A stretch of DNA of 64,000 nt from Pseudoramibacter sp. (GTDB taxonomy: Bacteria; Bacillota; Clostridia; Eubacteriales; Eubacteriaceae), in assembly GCF_022484225.1 (NCBI RefSeq), contig NZ_JAKVLT010000001.1:310001-374000 (forward strand), given 5' to 3'. Every line of letters starts with the position of its first letter. Position 1 is the first letter of the stretch. A program made the translations under genes and the position numbers. Positions 52,721 through 59,647 of the stretch are shown one piece after another. The notes under the pieces were generated by a model, which was not told where the DNA came from, made no database searches, and was given only the letters and a program-made list of their open reading frames with translations.

Positions 52721-54886
52721 ATGGACTGGCGGGATTCGGTGAAGGCGGTGCGCCGGGCGGCGGCCGCGGGGCAGCTCGTGATCTTCGTGGGCTCGGGGGT
52801 GTCGGCCAATTCGGGGCTGCCGACCTGGAAGGAGATGATCCTCCAGATCGCGGAGCGGCTCCCGGCGGACTTCAACAGCGACGCCCCCTTCAACCCCGAC
52901 ACCTACCTGCGCATCCCCGAGTACCTCTACGAGCAGGACACGAGCCCCAATCATCAGTACTATTATCAGACCATCGGGGAGATTTTATCGTCCGACGCGC
53001 CGGCGAACCCCATCGACGACCTGATTCTCGACATCCGTCCCCATCACATCATCACGACCAATGCCGACGCTTTATTAGAACGCTCCGCGTCGCTCAACAC
53101 AAGGCTTTACGCCGTGGTCTCGAAAGATGCGGATCTGCTGTCCAAATCTTCCCAGCATTATCTGATCAAAATGCATGGAGATATTCAAGATCCCGAAACC
53201 GTAGTCGTCAAAGAGAGCGATTATTTAGATTACGAACAGAATCATCCGCTGCTCTCGACTTTTATCAGATCGCTCTTGATTAATCACACGTTCTTGTTTA
53301 TCGGTTATTCGTTAAACGACTATAACTTAAATTTAATCTTAAACTGGATTCACTTCTTTAGAAAACAGCTCAAAGTCAAGCGCCGGCCGGACAACTTCCT
53401 CGTCCAGACCAAGACCCCGTCCCCTTACGAAGTGAGACGGCTCGAAAGCCGGGACATGACCGTGGTGGACCTCAACACCCTGCCGGACGTGATTCTCCGC
53501 CGGGCGGCGATTCCCCAGAGCCTCACCGCGCCCTACGGCAGACGGCTTTACGCCTATCTGGCCACCATCGAAGACAAGGGGCTGTTCCAGACGGTGCTGC
53601 CTTTGGGGACGGCGCTGTCGGAAGCCTTGGAGCCCCTGAAATCCTACCGCCGTATCGCCCCGGCGGATTTATTAGCCGCCTTCGATTTCGGGCCGGCGGA
53701 GCTCGTGAACACCACGCTGATCTTAAAAGACCCGGCCCTGGGCAGAAGGCTCGCCCCGGTGCTCACCGCCCCCGGGCCGGTGCGGGACGCCTTTTCCCGG
53801 GCGGGCATCACCGCCGTGAGCGCCGGGGGCGAAACCACGGGGCTGCCCCCGTACCCCGGCGATCCCGCCGACGCCGAACTGAAGGCCGCCTACCTCGACA
53901 ACCGCTACACCAATCTCGAAAAGGCCCTCGCCGACGCGTCCCCCGCGGCGAAAATCGCCGGCGGGTGGCTATTGGGAAAGGATGTCTCTCAGGCCGTGGC
54001 CGAAGAGCGCAAAGCCTTAGACCCCGCTGACGCCGCGGCCTTCACCCTGCACACCCTGAGGGCCTGCCTCGCCGGCTGCCCCGACCCGCCGGGCACGACC
54101 CTGTCCCAGATCCTCTCCGCCGGAAGTCTCGAAGGCCAGCCGGGCACGGGCTTCGTCCGGGCGCTGTTCACCCACGCCCCGGAAGCCATGGGGATGCTTC
54201 GGGACCGGGACCGCCTCGAAGACGTCCTCAAAGACCCGGACCCGCCGAAAAACCAGGGCGCCGTGGCCGCCCACATCGCCGGCCGGCTTTTCGCGAGAGC
54301 CCGGAGCGCCTACTTCTTCATCCTCGACAACCACCTGCCCTTCCCGGCCTCCAGCGCCGAAGCCTATTTCAAGTACGCGATTCAGGGGCTTTTGTGTTTA
54401 TCCGCCTCCCCTTACAAACGGCCCTGGGACGCCGTGGATTTAGACCTCGCGTCCAAGGGGGCGCGGCCCCGGGAACTGGCCCGGTGGCTCGTGCGCTACA
54501 CCCCCGGGGAAATCGCCCTGGACGACCCGGTGCGGGGGGCGAAGCTCTACGAAAACCGCCTGGCCGCCCAGCGGGCCTACCCGAACCTGTCCTTCGCGCC
54601 CCTGGAAAGCCTCGGCATGCTTTTGGCCCGCACGCCCCTGCCCGAAAAGCGCCGGGCCGAACTCCGGGACGAGGGCCTCACCACCTGTCTCGCCGCTTTG
54701 ACCCGCTCGCCGGACCGGGCCGGGGAAATCTTCGCCGCGGCGAAGCCCCTGTTCGCCTCCAAGGCGCCAGTGCCCGAAAGCCGCCGCTGGCACGCCCTGC
54801 TGACCCAGCCGGCCTTCCGCCGCATGCGCCTGCCCGGGGCGCCCCGGATTGCCGCCCGCCTCGAAAAAGATCTGAAAAAGACTTAA
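52721..54886 (+). CDS. SIR2-domain protein, probable NADase-type defence effector
   Basis: A 721-residue protein with an N-terminal SIR2-like domain (about 1-270): FVGSGVSANSGLPTW at 22-36, HIITTNADALLE at 109-120 (N114), KMHGDI at 150-155 (H152) and FIGYSLND at 193-200. SIR2 proteins with long C-terminal regions are known phage-defence NADases (Thoeris ThsA, DSR-type), but this C-terminal half (about 270-721, A/P/R/L-rich, probably helical) matches none that I recognise. The start has AAGGAGGG. DNA at about 53140-53350, inside the SIR2 core, is much more AT-rich than the rest, suggesting a mosaic or transferred origin. Confidence 0.8.
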   Translation: MDWRDSVKAVRRAAAAGQLVIFVGSGVSANSGLPTWKEMILQIAERLPADFNSDAPFNPDTYLRIPEYLYEQDTSPNHQYYYQTIGEILSSDAPANPIDDLILDIRPHHIITTNADALLERSASLNTRLYAVVSKDADLLSKSSQHYLIKMHGDIQDPETVVVKESDYLDYEQNHPLLSTFIRSLLINHTFLFIGYSLNDYNLNLILNWIHFFRKQLKVKRRPDNFLVQTKTPSPYEVRRLESRDMTVVDLNTLPDVILRRAAIPQSLTAPYGRRLYAYLATIEDKGLFQTVLPLGTALSEALEPLKSYRRIAPADLLAAFDFGPAELVNTTLILKDPALGRRLAPVLTAPGPVRDAFSRAGITAVSAGGETTGLPPYPGDPADAELKAAYLDNRYTNLEKALADASPAAKIAGGWLLGKDVSQAVAEERKALDPADAAAFTLHTLRACLAGCPDPPGTTLSQILSAGSLEGQPGTGFVRALFTHAPEAMGMLRDRDRLEDVLKDPDPPKNQGAVAAHIAGRLFARARSAYFFILDNHLPFPASSAEAYFKYAIQGLLCLSASPYKRPWDAVDLDLASKGARPRELARWLVRYTPGEIALDDPVRGAKLYENRLAAQRAYPNLSFAPLESLGMLLARTPLPEKRRAELRDEGLTTCLAALTRSPDRAGEIFAAAKPLFASKAPVPESRRWHALLTQPAFRRMRLPGAPRIAARLEKDLKKT

Positions 54887-54944
54887 AATAAGCTTAAAAC
54901 TAAAATCCAGATTTTTAATATTTTAATTTTGCTGCAGATTTATC

Positions 54945-54973
54945 TTGATCTTAATATGAAAACGGTTTATAAT
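54945..54973 (+). promoter_or_regulatory. promoter of the small RNA candidate
   Basis: TTGATC (54945-54950), 17-bp spacer, TATAAT (54968-54973). Confidence 0.6.
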
Positions 54974-54979
54974 TAAGTC

Positions 54980-55120
54980 ACAGAAGTATCCTTCCGGAAG
55001 GATGCTTTCATCATAGATCTGCCCCTGCCGGCCGATTTGGCGGGGGCGTATCTATTGTACAAGTCATTTGGCCTCTATTTATGGAAAAACACCCCTGTTG
55101 TTGGAGCAGGGGTGTTTTTT
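54980..55120 (+). ncRNA. candidate structured small RNA
   Basis: About 140 nt between a clear promoter and an intrinsic terminator, with no credible ORF. It contains the 16-bp palindrome ATCCTTCCGGAAGGAT (54988-55003), a second stem GCCCCTGCC..GGCGGGGGC (about 55021-55049) and the terminator. It lies between the SIR2 gene and the convergent lysis cassette. I recognise no known RNA class. Confidence 0.45.
55085..55120. terminator. bidirectional terminator small RNA/endolysin
   Basis: ACACCCCTG..CAGGGGTGT with A5 before and T6 after. Confidence 0.85.
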
Positions 55121-55228
55121 CTTATGATCAAGTTTTTTGAAAAAGATTCATGATGAACTGACAAGATTTTATTTTCACACAAAGGGATTGGGGATGCGGT
55201 CAAGGAAAAGCGAGAACACCGCAATCCC

Positions 55229-56122
55229 CTACAGGCGGCCCTGGGTGAGCAGGGCCCACCAGGTATTGCGGCCGACGATGCCGTCCACGGTAAGGCCCTT
55301 GGCCCCCTGAAAGTTTTTGACGGCGGCTAAGGTCTGGTCCCCGAAGAAGCCGTCGGGGGTGACCCCGAGGCGCAGCTGCACCAGGCGAGTGATGCGGCCC
55401 CGGCTGCGCCGGGTGAGCATCGGGCACCAGGCCAGGGTTTTGGGCCCCGGAATGCCGTCGACGGCGAGGCCCGCATGGTACTGGATGTTGAGCTCCTTCT
55501 GGATCATCACGACCCATTTGTCCCGGGGGGCAGCGCTGTGCTCGGGCAGGGTCGAGGCGGTCATGGCGCCCTGGGCGGCGTACTGCTTCCACGTGAAGGG
55601 GGTGCCGAAGAACACGTCGTAGTCCATGTCCTTCGCCGAATACTGCCACATGGCGCAGAAGGGCCAGCCGATGTGGGCGGGCCCCCGGGAGGAATACTTC
55701 GCCACCCACAGGCCGTAGTCGTGCTTCGCGATCTCGGCGTACCGGGCGGTGCGGCTGTCGGAGCAGTAAAACAGCGGGCGCACCTTGGTGACGCTGTACA
55801 CGTAGTCGAGCCACCGCAGGGCCGTCTTCGGGCCGTAGTTTAGGGCCTTGCCCTCCCAGTCCAGGGCGTACACCGCGTGGCCGGCGTGGCGCCCCACGAG
55901 GTCTAAAAAGAACTTCGCCTCGTCGACGATGTCGTTGTTTTCCGGGTGGGCGTAGTGGTAGAAGCCGAAGAGGCGGTCTTCGCCGTGCACCCCATTGTAG
56001 TGGATGTCGAGCATCTTGTCCTTGAGGGTGCGCCCCTCAGAGGCTTTGATCATGTAGAAGGACCACAGGGTGTAGTCCACGCGGGTCTGATAAGATGAAA
56101 TGTCGACGCCGTATAAGGCCAT
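55229..56122 (-). CDS. phage-type endolysin: GH25 muramidase with peptidoglycan-binding repeats
   Basis: A 297-residue cell-wall lytic enzyme. The GH25 lysozyme domain covers about 1-185, with GVDISSYQTRVDY at the start, FYHYAHPENN and the catalytic DWE in ALDWEG near residue 95. Two C-terminal peptidoglycan-binding units end in AVDGIPGPKTL and TPDGFFGDQTLAAVKNFQ..TVDGIVGRNTW. There is no signal peptide, so it needs the holin encoded just upstream. The start has GAAAGGAGCG. It is the last gene of the sigma factor-lysis cassette. Confidence 0.92.
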   Translation of the reverse strand: MALYGVDISSYQTRVDYTLWSFYMIKASEGRTLKDKMLDIHYNGVHGEDRLFGFYHYAHPENNDIVDEAKFFLDLVGRHAGHAVYALDWEGKALNYGPKTALRWLDYVYSVTKVRPLFYCSDSRTARYAEIAKHDYGLWVAKYSSRGPAHIGWPFCAMWQYSAKDMDYDVFFGTPFTWKQYAAQGAMTASTLPEHSAAPRDKWVVMIQKELNIQYHAGLAVDGIPGPKTLAWCPMLTRRSRGRITRLVQLRLGVTPDGFFGDQTLAAVKNFQGAKGLTVDGIVGRNTWWALLTQGRL

Positions 56123-56139
56123 GCTGTCGCTCCTTTCTT

Positions 56140-56340
56140 CTAAAGATGATCTTCATCTGAAAGCTCCGGCAGCCCCGACGCGGCCCCGAGCAGCGCGAGG
56201 AGCGCCGCGAGGGCCGCCTGGGACAGGGCCTCCCGCCACGGGGCGTTGGCGAGGGTGGTGCCCACGGCCAGGGCCGCCGCGAAGGTCTGGATGAAGGTGC
56301 GCAGGGCTCTTAGCCCCGCGGCTTTGAGCCACGCCTTCAC
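56140..56340 (-). CDS. r1t-type phage holin
   Basis: A 66-residue membrane protein starting with GTG. It has an N-terminal amphipathic segment (KAWLKAAGLRALRTFIQTFAAAL), a second hydrophobic segment (ALSQAALAALLALLGAASGL) and a short acidic tail ending PELSDEDHL. Order and motif spacing match holins of the r1t family, which open the membrane for an endolysin. The GTG lies one base after the stop of the preceding 30-residue ORF, behind a G-rich stretch, so translation is coupled. The endolysin gene follows after 17 bases. Confidence 0.82.
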   Translation of the reverse strand: MKAWLKAAGLRALRTFIQTFAAALAVGTTLANAPWREALSQAALAALLALLGAASGLPELSDEDHL

Positions 56341-56341
56341 C

Positions 56342-56434
56342 CTACCGCCCCCGGTCCTGGGGCTTGCCGGACAGGGCGGTGAGGGCGGCGAGGGCAGCGG
56401 TGAGCACCGCCGCCCGGATCAAGACGGGGATCAT
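56342..56434 (-). CDS. 30-residue hydrophobic peptide
   Basis: A short ORF whose ATG overlaps the stop of the DUF2922 gene (ATGA) and whose stop is one base before the holin GTG. The product has one predicted membrane segment (IPVLIRAAVLTAALAALTAL) and a basic tail. The tight coupling on both sides supports translation. It sits where related cassettes encode a small YvrJ-like membrane peptide, but similarity to YvrJ is weak. Function unknown. Confidence 0.55.
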   Translation of the reverse strand: MIPVLIRAAVLTAALAALTALSGKPQDRGR

Positions 56435-56655
56435 GCCAGGTTGACGTCGGTTTTTTCCGTGGTGACCCGCTGAGCGGAGGCCACCCCGGTGACGGCGTCG
56501 GCGCCGATGCCCAGCGCCCCGGCTTTCACCATCGCGTCAAGGCTGGTCTTGATGTCGCTGTCGAGGAGCGCGTTCTTGAAGTCGCCGATGGTCAAGGTCA
56601 TGACGTCCCCGGACGCCAGGTTGAATTTTACTGAAAGTTCCTGAGTTTTTGCCAT
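56431..56655 (-). CDS. DUF2922 family protein
   Basis: A 74-residue soluble protein of the pattern seen in DUF2922: short beta strands (ELSVKFNLASGDVMTLTIGDFK), a helix (DIKTSLDAMVKAG) and a final strand (ASAQRVTTEKTDVNL). Function unknown. In Firmicutes it is usually encoded next to DUF1659, as here. The start has AAGGAGAG. Confidence 0.75.
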   Translation of the reverse strand: MAKTQELSVKFNLASGDVMTLTIGDFKNALLDSDIKTSLDAMVKAGALGIGADAVTGVASAQRVTTEKTDVNLA

Positions 56656-56709
56656 ATTTTTCTCTCCTTATGATATCAATTCGTTATGCCAAGCAAACTG
56701 CGTTTAGGA

Positions 56710-56937
56710 TCAGCCGTTGATGAGCTCTTCAGAGGTCACGACGTAGGCGGATTCCATGGTCATGGTCGTCAGGGCGTCGTAGGCGCCGGCGACGGCCAGA
56801 ATCGCGTCGGGGCTCGCCGCGGTGAGGATCTTCGAGACGTCGCGGTTGACGTTTTTCGTCTTCCCGTCGTCCATATCCTTCACGTTGCGCATTCTCAAAG
56901 TCTGTCCAGTGAGTTTTTTCGTTACAGCCATATTCAT
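56710..56937 (-). CDS. DUF1659 family protein
   Basis: A 75-residue protein. VTKKLTGQTLRMRNVKDMDDGKTKNVNRDVSKI followed by the helix PDAILAVAGAYDALTTMT fits DUF1659. Function unknown. Two ATGs two codons apart are both possible (56937 or 56931); the ribosome-binding site AAGGAGAG favours neither clearly. First gene behind a conserved-looking promoter region downstream of the sigma factor gene. Confidence 0.75.
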   Translation of the reverse strand: MNMAVTKKLTGQTLRMRNVKDMDDGKTKNVNRDVSKILTAASPDAILAVAGAYDALTTMTMESAYVVTSEELING

Positions 56938-57017
56938 TTCTCTCCTTATGATTTAAATTTTGAACACGTGTGAGACCGAAAGCTTCGTGTCTGTTCGGGG
57001 CCCGTGTGGTTCAGACG

Positions 57018-57053
57018 CTTATATAATGCTCAAAATATGAAAAAAGGGTGACA
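57018..57053 (-). promoter_or_regulatory. candidate promoter of the lysis cassette
   Basis: On the minus strand TGTCACCC (57046-57053), an 18-bp spacer and ATTATATAAG (57018-57027) precede the DUF1659 gene. The upstream element is not a normal -35 box, so the adjacent sigma factor may read it. That is inference. Confidence 0.4.
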
Positions 57054-57061
57054 GTTTTGAG

Positions 57062-57619
57062 CTATTTTTTTAAAATTAATTTTTCTTTAAGTTTCTTGAC
57101 GCCCCGCTTCTGCAAAGTCCGCACTGTTTCGAGCTTGCAGCACCGTCTGGCGGCGATCGTCTTGAGGGGCTGGCCTTCAAGATAATAGGCGCGCATGATG
57201 TCCTGCTGGGCCGGCGACAAATACTGCATCGCCTTGTAAACCTGATGCATGCGCTGATGATGATCGGCTCTGTCTTCAGTATTAGCCGTTCCCGGATGCA
57301 CTTCATCCGTCGTGTCGAAATACTCGGCCTCGGGCTTGATTTTCCGCCAGCGCTTCTTCGCCTGCTTCATCATGATGTCTTTGAGGTACACGGGAAAATA
57401 CACGCCTTTTTCAGCATCAAAGGCTTTGACCGCTTGAATTAAATCCAGATTAAAGTCCGACACCGCGTCCTCAAAATCCGGAAAGGGCCCGGCGGTCTTG
57501 TAAATCAGGGGCTTGAAGGCGAGGATCAGGGTCTTCATGGCGGTCTTGTCCCCGGCCTGGGCCTGTCTCACCAGGCGGGCGGTGGCGTCGAAGGTGTTGT
57601 CATTGCGGGGTTTATCCAT
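57062..57619 (-). CDS. sigma-70 family RNA polymerase sigma factor (phage/ECF-like)
   Basis: A 185-residue sigma factor with region 2 at about 12-90 (ARLVRQAQAGDKTAMKTLILAFKPLI, FPDFEDAVSDFNLDLIQAVKAFD) and region 4 at about 130-182 (YLSPAQQDIMRAYYLEGQPLKTIAARRCCKLETVRTLQKRGVKKLKEKL). Region 3 is absent. Small sigma factors of this kind (UviA, TcdR, SigO-like) switch on holin, toxin or bacteriocin genes. Its ATG lies 8 bases inside the upstream phage gene, and it is followed by DUF1659, DUF2922, holin and endolysin genes, its likely targets. Confidence 0.85.
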   Translation of the reverse strand: MDKPRNDNTFDATARLVRQAQAGDKTAMKTLILAFKPLIYKTAGPFPDFEDAVSDFNLDLIQAVKAFDAEKGVYFPVYLKDIMMKQAKKRWRKIKPEAEYFDTTDEVHPGTANTEDRADHHQRMHQVYKAMQYLSPAQQDIMRAYYLEGQPLKTIAARRCCKLETVRTLQKRGVKKLKEKLILKK

Positions 57620-58238
57620 GGCAGGCCTCCTGCTGCTCCAGCTTTTCGGCCATGGCCATGAGGCGGTTGGTGTCGGCTTCGGCGAGGGCGTCGATCATCT
57701 CGGCCCTTTGTTTGTAGTCTTTGGGGTCTGCCGGCTCCGCCGGCCCGGGCGTCCTGCGGCGCCCCCATCCTCTGCTGCGCTTCACCGTGCTCTGCTTTGC
57801 TTTACTTTGCTCTGCTTTACTTTGTTCGGTTTTGTCGGCATTTTTTAAGATTTTGTCGACATCGATGAGTAAATAGTCCCCGTTGGTTTCCACGGCCTTC
57901 CTGCGGCGCACGATCTCGAAATACCGGCGCTGAATCCCGGCGCTGGTGAGGATGTGGTATTTTTCGTAGCACCCGGGATCGAAAAGGCCCCGGCGCACGG
58001 CGCAGGCGGCGATGTCCCCCACCCGCTTCTCAGGCAGGCCGATGTGCCCGGCGAACAGCAGGCGCGCGTCGTCCCCGAAGGGGCAGTAGTAGCCGTACAG
58101 GCCGTAAATGCGCTGGAGCAGGCGGATGAACACATAAAGCCCGTCGGCGCCGAACTCGGCGATGAGCAGCTCCAAATTGTCGTCAAAGGCGACGTCCACG
58201 GGGAAATAATCCACCCCGGCTTTGCTGAATCTGGTCAT
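57612..58238 (-). CDS. phage replication-type protein (DUF4373/Lin1244-like N-terminal domain)
   Basis: A 208-residue protein whose first 115 residues (GVDYFPVDVAFDDNLELLIAEFGADGLYVFIRLLQRIYGLYGYYC) match the winged-helix N-terminal domain of phage replisome organisers. The usual C-terminal DnaD-like part is missing. Instead there is a short S/K/Q/A repeat (SKAEQSKAKQS) and a helical tail. It may be a truncated phage gene kept as a DNA-binding regulator of the sigma factor it overlaps. The start has AAAGGAGATC. Confidence 0.75.
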   Translation of the reverse strand: MTRFSKAGVDYFPVDVAFDDNLELLIAEFGADGLYVFIRLLQRIYGLYGYYCPFGDDARLLFAGHIGLPEKRVGDIAACAVRRGLFDPGCYEKYHILTSAGIQRRYFEIVRRRKAVETNGDYLLIDVDKILKNADKTEQSKAEQSKAKQSTVKRSRGWGRRRTPGPAEPADPKDYKQRAEMIDALAEADTNRLMAMAEKLEQQEACHG

Positions 58239-58304
58239 GAGAAGATCTCCTTTCTAGTTTAAATTGATTTGAATTTGCTTTAATTTCTGCATATTTGCTG
58301 CATA

Positions 58305-58371
58305 ATTATAGATCTCACTTCACGCGAACTTCACCTGCCCCTGCGAAAAAAAAGCGCAGGGAGTCGTGAAG
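58305..58371. promoter_or_regulatory. promoter and repeat-rich control region of the phage cassette
   Basis: Minus-strand -10 TATAAT (58305-58310), 17-bp spacer, TGAAGT (58328-58333). Direct repeats ACTTCAC at 58317-58323 and 58328-58334 are 11 bp apart, the second over the -35 box. Behind them CCCTGCG-A8-G-CGCAGGG (58339-58361) is framed by CTTCAC/GTGAAG, forming a large dyad. A further GCTTCAC occurs near 58470. Confidence 0.5.
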
Positions 58372-58492
58372 CTCAACTTACCGTTTTGCTTTCGTCTCTC
58401 ACACATCTGGCTTAAGGATAGCACGGACGGACCGCGCTGTCAATATTAAATTTCACAAGGTCTGCAAACAAGCTTCACAAATCCGGGCAAAA

Positions 58493-58512
58493 TAAAAAGC
58501 CCCGAAGGGCTT
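58493..58512 (-). terminator. terminator of the membrane SDR gene
   Basis: AAGCCC-TTCG-GGGCTT followed by a T-rich tract on the minus strand. Confidence 0.8.
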
Positions 58513-58519
58513 GAATCTT

Positions 58520-59461
58520 TTATAAGCGCCGCAGAATTTCCCAGAACGCGATCATCACTTCCCGGGGGATGAGCTTCGAGAAAAAGCGGTGAATGGTGCA
58601 GAAGGCGCCCGGGGTGGACACGGCGAAGCCCCGGCGGGAGGTGGCGAGGGCCCGGCGGGCAACCGAGGTGGATTTCGCACCCCCGGCGAAGTTTTTTATC
58701 TCTGGCTTTTCGCCGGCATTTTCTGCGGCCTTGGCGATGGGGATGAACTCGGTGTCGGCCATCCAGTACGGGCAGACGGCGGTGACGGCGATGCCCCGCG
58801 GGAGCAGCTCTGTCCTGAGGGCTCTCGAATAATGATAGAGCATCACTTTCGACGCGGCGTACACGGCGAAGTGGGGCAGGGGCTGGAAGGCGGCGGTGGA
58901 GCAGATTTCTAAGATCCGGCTCCCCTTATCCATAAAGGGCAGCACCGCGGCGGTGGTGTCCACCGCGGCCCGGTCGTTGAGGCCGATCATCGCGTCGGCG
59001 TCCTTCGGGGCCATGTCCGCGGCGGCGCCGATTTTCCCGAGGCCGGCGCACGGAATTAAAATCCGGACGCGCACCCCGCTGTTTTTCAACTTATTTTTTA
59101 ATACGGTATAAGATTCCGGCTTCGTAAGATCCAAAGGCAGCACTTTGGCGGCCATTCCCTTTGACTCTAATTCTTCAGCCAAAGCGTCGAGGCGTTCTTT
59201 CCGGCGGGCGATCAGCCAGATCGCGTCGATCCCCTTTTCTTTCCGCACGATTTCCCGGGCGAAGGCGGCGCCGAGACCACTGGACGCCCCGGTGATCAGC
59301 GCGATGTGGAGCGCGTCGTCCCCTTTCTTTCTCTGACTTCTTAAAATTAAAGCCGTGACGATAATTAATATAAACGCCACGATGCCGAAGCCGACAATCA
59401 CCCGGCCCGTGAAGCCCACGGCGGTGAAAAAGGCCTGGCGCAGAACAGTGCGCATCATCAT
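58520..59461 (-). CDS. membrane-anchored short-chain dehydrogenase
   Basis: A 313-residue SDR with an N-terminal membrane helix (about 17-40). The cofactor motif is TGASSGLGAAFARE (about 57-70), the ARRKERLDAL stretch follows, and the catalytic YAASK lies near residue 205. The arrangement resembles 17-beta-hydroxysteroid or ketoacyl-CoA reductase-like SDRs, but the substrate cannot be named. It converges on the phage cassette and is divergent from the metal exporter. Confidence 0.82.
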   Translation of the reverse strand: MMMRTVLRQAFFTAVGFTGRVIVGFGIVAFILIIVTALILRSQRKKGDDALHIALITGASSGLGAAFAREIVRKEKGIDAIWLIARRKERLDALAEELESKGMAAKVLPLDLTKPESYTVLKNKLKNSGVRVRILIPCAGLGKIGAAADMAPKDADAMIGLNDRAAVDTTAAVLPFMDKGSRILEICSTAAFQPLPHFAVYAASKVMLYHYSRALRTELLPRGIAVTAVCPYWMADTEFIPIAKAAENAGEKPEIKNFAGGAKSTSVARRALATSRRGFAVSTPGAFCTIHRFFSKLIPREVMIAFWEILRRL

Positions 59462-59527
59462 CTTCCCTTCTTTCTTTAATCATAATAGTTTAGCTGTGTT
59501 CCCTATTATACGCCAAATTCAGGGCCG

Positions 59528-59551
59528 ATACATGAAATTTTCATCATGTAT
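59528..59551. promoter_or_regulatory. inverted repeat between the SDR and metal exporter genes
   Basis: ATACATG and CATGTAT separated by 10 bases in the divergent intergenic region; possible operator. Confidence 0.35.
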
Positions 59552-59647
59552 TTGAATTTCACGCCCCGCCGTGATACCATAGAGCCCACGCGAAAATATC
59601 ACACAACTGTTTACAATAAAAAGATTTAAATAGAAAGGCAGGTTTTT

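Noticed and set aside
57775..57835. Tandem TGCTTTACTTTGCTC-like repeat as a mobile or attachment site
   Set aside because: It is a short low-complexity coding repeat (SKAEQ/SKAKQ) inside the phage protein gene with no copy elsewhere in the window.
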